Source: JAMIFN01 sp035906235 (GTDB lineage: Bacteria; Pseudomonadota; Gammaproteobacteria; Burkholderiales; Burkholderiaceae_C). Taken from it: a stretch of DNA of 23,656 nucleotides. This document shows positions 6,950-13,125 of this stretch, piece after piece. Numbering within the stretch: the first letter of the stretch is position 1; each line of letters opens with the position of its first letter. The translations under genes and the position numbers were made by a program. The stretch lies in the NCBI GenBank assembly GCA_035906235.1, contig JAMIFN010000096.1, positions 1-23,656 on the forward strand, in the 5' to 3' direction. Under the pieces are notes generated by a model. That model was not told where the DNA came from. It worked only from the letters and a program-made list of their open reading frames with translations, and did no database searches.

Positions 6950-8953
6950 ATGCTCGGCCTACTTTATCTGCTTTGGATTTTCATCATCGGTTATTACCTG
7001 ATGCTCAAATTCACCCCTTGGTTCAACCATCAAACATTGGGGGCAGGGGATCCAGACAACGATGACAAGGCGGTCGCCACCACCGTGCCGGCGTGGATGT
7101 TCCAGCTCCCATTTGCTTGGATACTGGGGGCGCTGGTCGTCAATTGGCTGAATTTCTTTCTTTGCAACTTCACCCGCAGCATATCGGCGACACTGTTCAC
7201 GATGACGGCCGCTGGCACAGCCGCAGTCTGGATTGTTCTCCATGAGCGCAAAAAAACCGACAGCATCTTCATGACCCATCTGCGCCGCTTGTGGCAGGGG
7301 ACTGGCAAAGCCGAGTGGTGCTACTTGTTGTTGGCGCTTGCCCTAGCGGCCTATACCAATCTCTACACCCTGAGCAGCGACAGCAAAGAGTTGCTTATCT
7401 CGACAGGCGTATTCAGCGACTTCGCTCCCCACATTTCGCTCATTCGCTCATTCAGTGTGGGCGAAAACTTTCCGCCGCAATACCCCCACTTTGCCGCTGG
7501 TGATATTCCCTACCACTTCTTATTCCACTTCTTGGTAGCCAGCTTAGAGTCGCTTGGCCTGCCCCTGAACTGGAGCTTTAACCTACCCAGTATTTTTTCG
7601 GTGACCTCGCTCTTGCTGCTGGTCTATGTACTGACCTTGCGCATCACGGGGCGAAAAATCGTAGCTTATTGGGCGATGATTTTCATTTTCTTCCGCTCTT
7701 CTTTGGCCTTTTTTGATTTTGCGAAAAACTACCGTTTGAGCCAATTGCCAGAGGCAATTTTAGAAACTGATTTTTATGTTGGTAAAACAGCCAATGCGGG
7801 TTGGGGTATGTGGACGCTGTTTAACACCTTTGGCAACCAACGCCACCTCGCATTTGGTATTTGTGCTGCACTGATCGCCATTATTTTGATGTTGCCGCAG
7901 GTTGAAGCCAAAATTTTCGGTACGCAAGAGACCAACAAAACACAAGCTTGGCGCATAGAAAGCGTGCCTCGAGCAGTATTTGTGGGTATATTTTTGGGCT
8001 TGATTGCATTTTGGAATGGCGCAACCTTGATTGCGGCGCTGCTGCTGCTGGCCGGTTTTGCGCTGAACTCGCGGCATCGCATGGAGTACATCGTGATTGC
8101 AGCTATTGCAATCGTGCTCGCTAGCTTGCAATCGCGTTGGTTTATCGCACCAGGGAAGAATCCCATTGCCTTGCGTTTTGTATTTGGTTTCTTGTCGAAT
8201 GAGAAAAGTTTAACGGGCGCAGCTAGCTATATTGTTCAAGCCTACGGTTTACTTATTCCTTTATTTGTGGCCTCGCTGTTTTACTGGCGTCGATATGCTG
8301 CGATAGGCTTGGCTTTTGCAGTCCCCTTTATTTTTGCCTTCACCGTGCAGCCGACGCTGGAGATGGCACTCAACCATAAATTCGTATTGGTATCGACATT
8401 TTTGATGGGCATCTTTGTGGCATGGATGTTGGTGGACATCTGGGGTAATAAGGCTAAGGCTTGGCGATTACTACTTATTCCCGTATTTGCACTGCTCACA
8501 ATCACAGGTACTGTAGATATGGCAGCATTTAACAATATCAACAATATCAATGCGGGCAAGCGCTTTGGTGTCCCAAGAGACAACCCCGTCTCTGCATGGG
8601 TGATGCGTAATACCCCGCCTCGCTCGGTGTTCTTAACCGAGCTGGTGACGCTGAACCCAGTTCTTTACGCTGGTCGCCTGAGCTATCTAGGTTGGCCCTA
8701 TTACGGTTGGAGTGCGGGCTATGACACGACTGGACGAGAGCAAGATATCCGCCTGATATATGGTGCCGGGACAAAAGAGGATCTGCAAAAATCCTTGAAA
8801 GATAAACCGATTGATTATATTTTGATCAATGATGCTGTGCGCAATGCTACAAATTATGTGATCAATGAAACTTTGATTGCAGAAACCTACCCTCTCGTAT
8901 TTGAAAATCCTTACGAGGGGACAAAAATTTACCAAGTTCGCAAAGCCCCCTGA
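6950..8953 (+). CDS. Large polytopic GT-C-like membrane glycosyltransferase (predicted)
   Basis: About 667 aa with a dozen or so hydrophobic segments and a soluble C-terminal region (about residues 545-667). I do not recognise a named gene. The layout resembles GT-C-fold integral membrane glycosyltransferases, which use polyprenyl-phosphate sugars. After the third hydrophobic region a loop carries S156-D157-F-A-P-H161, then N173-F-P-P-Q-Y-P-H-F-A and Y-H-F-L-F-H-F. An acidic residue in an early extracytoplasmic loop is characteristic of GT-C enzymes. The tail has T-P-P-R-S-V-F-L-T, an A-G-R motif and G-Y-D-T-T-G-R-E. The gene overlaps a GtrA-family gene (TGATG), which is followed by a GtrB-type gene, so it occupies the place of the type-specific Gtr transferase. 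I chose the ATG at 6950 because the in-frame TTG at 6899 lies just before the terminator, which would then be coding. Parts of the gene are AT-richer than the flanks. Confidence 0.7.
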   Translation: MLGLLYLLWIFIIGYYLMLKFTPWFNHQTLGAGDPDNDDKAVATTVPAWMFQLPFAWILGALVVNWLNFFLCNFTRSISATLFTMTAAGTAAVWIVLHERKKTDSIFMTHLRRLWQGTGKAEWCYLLLALALAAYTNLYTLSSDSKELLISTGVFSDFAPHISLIRSFSVGENFPPQYPHFAAGDIPYHFLFHFLVASLESLGLPLNWSFNLPSIFSVTSLLLLVYVLTLRITGRKIVAYWAMIFIFFRSSLAFFDFAKNYRLSQLPEAILETDFYVGKTANAGWGMWTLFNTFGNQRHLAFGICAALIAIILMLPQVEAKIFGTQETNKTQAWRIESVPRAVFVGIFLGLIAFWNGATLIAALLLLAGFALNSRHRMEYIVIAAIAIVLASLQSRWFIAPGKNPIALRFVFGFLSNEKSLTGAASYIVQAYGLLIPLFVASLFYWRRYAAIGLAFAVPFIFAFTVQPTLEMALNHKFVLVSTFLMGIFVAWMLVDIWGNKAKAWRLLLIPVFALLTITGTVDMAAFNNINNINAGKRFGVPRDNPVSAWVMRNTPPRSVFLTELVTLNPVLYAGRLSYLGWPYYGWSAGYDTTGREQDIRLIYGAGTKEDLQKSLKDKPIDYILINDAVRNATNYVINETLIAETYPLVFENPYEGTKIYQVRKAP

Positions 8954-9345
8954 TGGAGATGAGCGGGCAAGCGATGCCACAATTTCTGCGCTATCTCATT
9001 GGCGGCGCCCTGTGCGCAGGCTTGGAGTATGGCAGTTTTTTGTTGTTGCATCATGGATGGACTTGGAGTTTAATTTTGGCCAATACGCTGGCCTACTCCT
9101 TAGGTTTGGTGCTTAGCTTTACATTGAATAAATGCTGGGTTTTTCAGGGGCCACAGCGGCATCAAACGGGCATGCAATTTTTGGTCTATTGTTGTTTGGC
9201 GTTGCTCAATTACAGTTTGGGGACATGGCTTCTGGTGTATTTGGTACAAACCTTTGGGCTTTCTGCGTGGTTGGGTAAAGGCTTGTCGATGGCGGCTATT
9301 GTGGTATGGAATTTTCTGGTTTATAAAAAAGTGATTTATCGATGA
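8953..9345 (+). CDS. GtrA-family membrane protein (predicted polyprenyl-phosphate-sugar flippase)
   Basis: 130 aa with four hydrophobic helices, matching the GtrA family (PF04138), a group that includes predicted flippases for undecaprenyl-phosphate-linked glucose in O-antigen glucosylation. Supporting motifs are the opening F-L-R-Y-L-I-G-G-A, the central F-T-L-N-K-C-W-V-F (a hallmark of the family) and the closing W-N-F-L-V-Y-K-K-V-I-Y-R. The ATG at 8953 overlaps the stop codon of the upstream gene as TGATG. Alternative in-frame ATGs at 8959 and 8974 are possible. The stop overlaps the next gene by four bases (ATGA at 9342), so all three genes should be translationally coupled. The substrate sugar cannot be told from the sequence. 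Confidence 0.88.
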   Translation: MEMSGQAMPQFLRYLIGGALCAGLEYGSFLLLHHGWTWSLILANTLAYSLGLVLSFTLNKCWVFQGPQRHQTGMQFLVYCCLALLNYSLGTWLLVYLVQTFGLSAWLGKGLSMAAIVVWNFLVYKKVIYR

Positions 9346-10301
9346 AGCCAGCCCTCTCTCTCGTCATTCCTGTTTACAACGAGGAGGCGCACATTGCCAC
9401 CAGCATTACAACTGTGCGCCGTATCTTGGATGCAGCAAATATCAGCCACCAATTCATTCTGGTGGACGATGGTTCGCGTGATGGCACTTGGGCCGCATTG
9501 CAAAGTTTGGCCATTACCATGACGGGGATTCGTGCCTACAAGCTCTCACGCAACTTTGGCAAAGAGGCTGCTTTATGTGCAGGTTTGGAGCAAGTCGATA
9601 CCGATTTGGCCTTGGTCATGGATTCCGACCTGCAGCACCCACCTGAGTTGATTCCCGCTATGGTGGCTAAGATGCAAGAGGGCTACGATGTCGTCGAAGG
9701 CATCAAGTCCGATCGGGGGCATGAGGGGCAGATGTATAAGCTAGGCGCACGCGCTTTCTACAGTAGCTTTATGCGCTTGACGGGCTTTGATTTGCGCGAT
9801 GCCTCAGACTTTAAATTAATGAACCGTCGCGTGATCAATGCGTGGCGCCAGTTGCCAGAGAGGGACACTTTCTTCCGGGGGATGGCAGCTTGGGTGGGTT
9901 TTAAACGCTATGCGATGCCCTTTCAAGTGGCGCGTCGCGTTGAGGGCGTGAGTAAGTGGTCCCCGGTGAAGCTCTCGCGTTTGTTTATTTCAGCGATCTC
10001 CTCGTTTTCCTCGTTACCGCTGCAGATCATCACCATTTTGGGTGCCATTTTCTTTTTCAGTTCTTTGCTTTTGGCGATTTGGACTTTGTACATGAAATTT
10101 GCAGGCACGGCACTTAGTGGGTTTACCACGGTGATTTTGTTGCAGCTGATTATTGGCAGTGCCATCATGTTCGGCTTAGGGACGATAGGCTTATATTTGG
10201 CGCGTATCTACGATGAAATCAAGGCACGACCGAGATATTTGATTGAGCAAAGTGCCGCTAGCACGGTTAGCACTCCTGGTACTGCTAGCCCCATTTTTTG
10301 A
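9342..10301 (+). CDS. GtrB/ArnC-type polyprenyl-phosphate glycosyltransferase (GT2)
   Basis: 319 aa family-2 glycosyltransferase of the GtrB / ArnC / dolichol-phosphate-mannose synthase group, which moves a sugar from a nucleotide donor to undecaprenyl phosphate at the cytoplasmic face. The N-terminal GT-A domain shows S-L-V-I-P-V-Y-N-E-E, V-D-D-G-S-R-D-G-T, S-R-N-F-G-K-E-A-A, the metal/nucleotide motif D94-S-D96-L-Q-H-P, and R-G-M-A-A-W-V-G-F. Two C-terminal transmembrane helices (about residues 228-250 and 262-287) are followed by Y-L-A-R-I-Y-D-E-I-K-A-R-P-R-Y, the classic ending of GtrB-like proteins. The ATG overlaps the gtrA-like stop by four bases. The donor sugar is undetermined. Confidence 0.92.
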   Translation: MKPALSLVIPVYNEEAHIATSITTVRRILDAANISHQFILVDDGSRDGTWAALQSLAITMTGIRAYKLSRNFGKEAALCAGLEQVDTDLALVMDSDLQHPPELIPAMVAKMQEGYDVVEGIKSDRGHEGQMYKLGARAFYSSFMRLTGFDLRDASDFKLMNRRVINAWRQLPERDTFFRGMAAWVGFKRYAMPFQVARRVEGVSKWSPVKLSRLFISAISSFSSLPLQIITILGAIFFFSSLLLAIWTLYMKFAGTALSGFTTVILLQLIIGSAIMFGLGTIGLYLARIYDEIKARPRYLIEQSAASTVSTPGTASPIF

Positions 10302-10332
10302 TTTTTGTCTATTGCTTTTTGTTGGAGATTTC

Positions 10333-11016
10333 ATGAAACCCTCTTCTTATTTTGCACTCACTGTGGCTGCAGCCTTGAGTTTGTCTTCAGGCTTGGCATC
10401 CGCTCAGCCCAAGCCGCCACTACCAGGGAGTGCTCCCAGCAAAAGTGGCATGCAGGCAGCGTCTAAACCTGCAGCTGCACCAGTGGTGGTGGCAGCGGCG
10501 ACGGGGCAGCTGAGTCTGATTGCTGATGGCGCGACCGTGTTGTCGGCCGATGGCAAGTTGATTTGGATGCGCTGTCAGATTGGCCAAAGCTACGAAAAAG
10601 GCCAGTGCGTTGGAGAGGCTAAAAAAATGGACCAACGCGATGCAGCGAATGAAATCAAACGCATCAATTTCACCAATGGATTTGCGGGGAGCAAGGATTG
10701 GCGTCTGCCGAGCGTGGAAGAGCTGCAAACCCTGGTTTTTTGTGAGCATGGTATGACTGGGCGCGAGCGTGCATGGAAGACTTCAGCCACACTCAGCAAG
10801 AATTTGCCTGATGCTTGCCGTGGCGAGAATTATCTGCGCCCCACGATCGATCCGATTGTTTTTCCTAATGCTGCGAAAGACTGGGTCTGGACGGCTACGC
10901 CAGATTTTGAGCGTGTGGTCAATATGTGGGCAATTAATTTCTCGACTGGCTCACCTTCCCCTATTGGGCGTGCTAACAACCAGACTACGGCTCGCGCGGT
11001 CCGTAGCGCGAAATAA
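10333..11016 (+). CDS. Secreted DUF1566 (Lcl C-terminal domain) protein
   Basis: 227 aa with a clear signal peptide ending in L-A-S-A-Q, then a Pro/Ala/Ser-rich linker and a DUF1566 (PF07603) domain. Recognisable pieces are I-W-M-R-C with paired cysteines, D-W-R-L-P-S-V-E-E-L-Q-T-L, P-T-I-D-P-I-V-F-P, W-V-W-T-A-T-P and a closing T-A-R-A-V-R. Such domains are often found in secreted or surface proteins of unclear function. The ATG at 10333 has TTGGAG six bases upstream. The in-frame ATG at 10243 lies inside the glycosyltransferase gene and is not needed. The gene follows the Gtr-like module by about 31 bases and may be co-transcribed. No specific function can be assigned. Confidence 0.8.
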   Translation: MKPSSYFALTVAAALSLSSGLASAQPKPPLPGSAPSKSGMQAASKPAAAPVVVAAATGQLSLIADGATVLSADGKLIWMRCQIGQSYEKGQCVGEAKKMDQRDAANEIKRINFTNGFAGSKDWRLPSVEELQTLVFCEHGMTGRERAWKTSATLSKNLPDACRGENYLRPTIDPIVFPNAAKDWVWTATPDFERVVNMWAINFSTGSPSPIGRANNQTTARAVRSAK

Positions 11017-11040
11017 AACGCAGGTAAGAGCGGGTGAGGA

Positions 11041-11058
11041 AAGAAGGGGACGCTTCTT
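11041..11058. terminator. Possible weak hairpin between convergent genes
   Basis: AAGAAG (11041-11046) and CTTCTT (11053-11058) can pair across a 6-base loop between the convergent DUF1566 and CNNM/CorC genes. There is no U-tract on either side, so a terminator role is only a guess. Confidence 0.25.
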
Positions 11059-11080
11059 GGCTTAAGTGGCTGCCAAATGT

Positions 11081-12376
11081 TTAGCTGTGTTTGCGTGCCA
11101 GTACCTGCCCAGCTCTTCGCCCTTCTAAGTCTTTGACTTCGAAGTGCCATCCTGCATACCGCAGGGCATCCCCCACACGCAGCAAGCGCCCTTTTTCGGC
11201 CATCAAGAAGCCGCCTAAGGTGTTGTAGATGCCAGCGGCCTCATTTGGAAAATCCTCGTCCATATCGAGGCGCGTTTTCAGCTCGGCCAAGGGCATCAGG
11301 GCGTCCAATTGCCAGCTGCCGTCTGTTTGCTGTCGCGCCCAGGCATGCGCCAGATGCTCGGGTTTTAGCTCGCCCGTAATGGCTTCGAGCATGTCACGGG
11401 GCGTGAGCAGGCCTTGCAGCCCGCCGTATTCATCAACGACAAACACCATGCGTCCGGCGCGCAGGCGGAATTGTTCCAAGAGCTCTAAGCCGGTTAAAGT
11501 TTCTGGCACAAAGACTGGTGGTAGCGCCAATTCCTCCAGCGTAGTCTGTGGTGCTGGGTGCAGTAAGAGTTGCGCCAAGCTGACAATGCCCAGCACATGA
11601 TCCAAATCTTCGCGACACACGGGATACCACGAGTGTGCACGCTCAGCCTGCTGCATATGGGTTTGGATGTTGCGCATGGCATCGGCGACGGAGGTTTCTG
11701 CATGAAGCCAGTGGATATCCGCGCGCGGCAGCATGATGGAGGTCAGCGGCCTGTCGTCGAGATGGAAAACATTTTCGACCATGCGCCTTTCGTGCTTTTC
11801 GATCACACCTGCGTCTAGGCCTTCGTCTAGGCTGGCCGAAATTTCGGCCTCGGTTACCAGCCGTGCTTGGCTAGTGTCAATGCGCAGCAGGCGCAGCACG
11901 GTTTCGGTGCTCCAGCTGATCAATTTGATGAAAGGTGCGGCGGCTGTGGCTAAAAAATCCATAGGGCGCGCAACCCAGCGGGCCACGGCTTCGGGATAGA
12001 GCAGGCCGATGCGCTTGGGCACCATTTCACCAAATATCAAGGTGACATAAGCCAAGACCACCACCACGCTAAAAGTCGCCACCGGGCGTGCCAAGGCTTC
12101 GGGCGTGCCCCAGCCTTGCAATTGCTGCGCTACACCAGCGGCAAACGCGGCTTCGCCCACAATGCCGTTCAGCAGGCCGATGGAGGTAATGCCGACCTGC
12201 ACAGTGGAAAGCATGCGGGTGGGCTCATCGGCCAGTTTCATCGCGGCGGCGGCACCCTTGTCGCCCGCTTCAGCCATAGCCGTAAGCCGCACCTTACGCG
12301 CCGTGCTCATGGCCAACTCGCTCATGGCGAAAAGCGCGTTCAATAAGGTGAGAAACAGAATAAAAAGAACTTCCAT
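11081..12376 (-). CDS. CNNM/CorC-type transporter (hemolysin-family protein, DUF21-CBS-CorC)
   Basis: 431 aa with the domain order of the CNNM / CorB / HlyC family. An N-terminal DUF21 membrane domain (about residues 1-185) carries A-M-S-T-A-R-K-V-R and the T-V-Q-V-G-I-T-S-I-G-L-L-N motif. A tandem CBS pair (about 200-335) includes F-V-V-D-E-Y-G-G-L-Q-G-L-L-T. A C-terminal CorC/HlyC domain (about 350-428) includes A-G-I-Y-N-T-L-G-G-F. Such proteins handle magnesium or cobalt export or resistance; the ion here is inferred from the family. I chose the ATG at 12376 because the protein then begins M-E-V-L-F-I-L-F with the first helix. The frame stays open to 12457, but the extra residues lack family character. 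It is divergent from dedA, about 55 bases away. Confidence 0.85.
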   Translation of the reverse strand: MEVLFILFLTLLNALFAMSELAMSTARKVRLTAMAEAGDKGAAAAMKLADEPTRMLSTVQVGITSIGLLNGIVGEAAFAAGVAQQLQGWGTPEALARPVATFSVVVVLAYVTLIFGEMVPKRIGLLYPEAVARWVARPMDFLATAAAPFIKLISWSTETVLRLLRIDTSQARLVTEAEISASLDEGLDAGVIEKHERRMVENVFHLDDRPLTSIMLPRADIHWLHAETSVADAMRNIQTHMQQAERAHSWYPVCREDLDHVLGIVSLAQLLLHPAPQTTLEELALPPVFVPETLTGLELLEQFRLRAGRMVFVVDEYGGLQGLLTPRDMLEAITGELKPEHLAHAWARQQTDGSWQLDALMPLAELKTRLDMDEDFPNEAAGIYNTLGGFLMAEKGRLLRVGDALRYAGWHFEVKDLEGRRAGQVLARKHS

Positions 12377-12431
12377 AGGGCGGCTACTGTAGCGCAAGAA
12401 ATCGGCTGAGCTGGGGTGATAATCAGCGGCT

Positions 12432-13079
12432 ATGGATACTCTGCTACAAATCTTCAACCTCGTTTTTCATGTCGATCAAACCTTGGCGGCCTTTATTGCG
12501 GCCCATGGGCAACTGATCTACGCCTTGCTGTTTGCCATTGTTTTCGTCGAAACCGGCTTGGTCATCATGCCTTTTTTGCCGGGCGATTCGCTCTTATTCA
12601 TTGTTGGGGCTTTTTGCGCCACAGGGCATTTAGATTTCGCGCTGAGCTGCGGCATCTTGTTCCTTGCCGCAGTCTCAGGCGACCAGCTCAACTACAGCAT
12701 AGGCAAATACTTTGGCCCCAAAGTGTTCAAGTGGGAAAACTCGCGCTTCTTCAATAAGAAGGCTTTTGATAAAGCCCACGGCTTTTACGAGCAATACGGC
12801 GGCATCACCATTGTGTTGGCGCGTTTTATGCCTTTTATTCGCACCTTCGTGCCTTTTGTGGCCGGGGTGGCATCCATGACGCGCAGCAAATTTGTGTTTT
12901 TCAATGTCTTAGGCGCGGCCATTTGGGTCTTTGGCATCATCATCGCTGGCTATTTTTTCGGCAATTTGCCTTGGGTTAAAGAGAACCTCGAGAAAATCAT
13001 CTGGGGCTTGATTTTGATTCCTGGCCTGTTGGCGATTTATGGTGCTTGGAAAGCTCAGCGCGAACAAAAATCAACTTAA
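12432..13079 (+). CDS. DedA-family membrane protein
   Basis: 215 aa SNARE-associated/DedA (PF09335) inner-membrane protein. It has F-V-E40-T-G with P-G-D52-S-L near the N-terminus, then G-D-Q-L-N-Y-S-I-G-K, then L-A-R131-F-M-P-F-I-R137-T-F-V-P-F-V-A-G. The Glu, Asp and two Arg match, in kind and nearly in position, the residues known to be important in E. coli YghB/YqjA. DedA proteins have been linked to recycling of undecaprenyl phosphate across the inner membrane and to envelope stress tolerance. The start at 12432 gives the standard length. A GATAAT hexamer ends only 8 bases before the ATG. The gene converges on the acyltransferase gene at 13122, with a degenerate repeat in the 42-base gap. 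Confidence 0.88.
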   Translation: MDTLLQIFNLVFHVDQTLAAFIAAHGQLIYALLFAIVFVETGLVIMPFLPGDSLLFIVGAFCATGHLDFALSCGILFLAAVSGDQLNYSIGKYFGPKVFKWENSRFFNKKAFDKAHGFYEQYGGITIVLARFMPFIRTFVPFVAGVASMTRSKFVFFNVLGAAIWVFGIIIAGYFFGNLPWVKENLEKIIWGLILIPGLLAIYGAWKAQREQKST

Positions 13080-13093
13080 TCTGGCTGCGCCTT

Positions 13094-13125
13094 GAAGATC
13101 CTGCCCGAATAGCTATTGTTTTTAT
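13094..13125 (+). repeat. Degenerate copy of the dispersed intergenic repeat
   Basis: AGATCCTGCCCGAATAGCTA followed by TTGTTTTTATG resembles the CCTGCCTGAATAGCTATT part of the other copies, with the AAAA prefix lost. It lies between the convergent dedA and acyltransferase genes and overlaps the last codon and stop of the latter. Confidence 0.45.

Noticed and set aside
10243..10332. N-terminal extension of the DUF1566 gene into the glycosyltransferase gene
   Set aside because: The ATG at 10333 has a good ribosome-binding site and begins a proper signal peptide; the extension overlaps the end of the upstream gene.
12418..12432. Leaderless promoter for dedA (GATAAT just before the ATG)
   Set aside because: No matching -35 element could be found at the right distance, so the hexamer may be chance.
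12377..12457. N-terminal extension of the CNNM/CorC gene
   Set aside because: Extra residues lack family character and run into the start of the divergent dedA gene.
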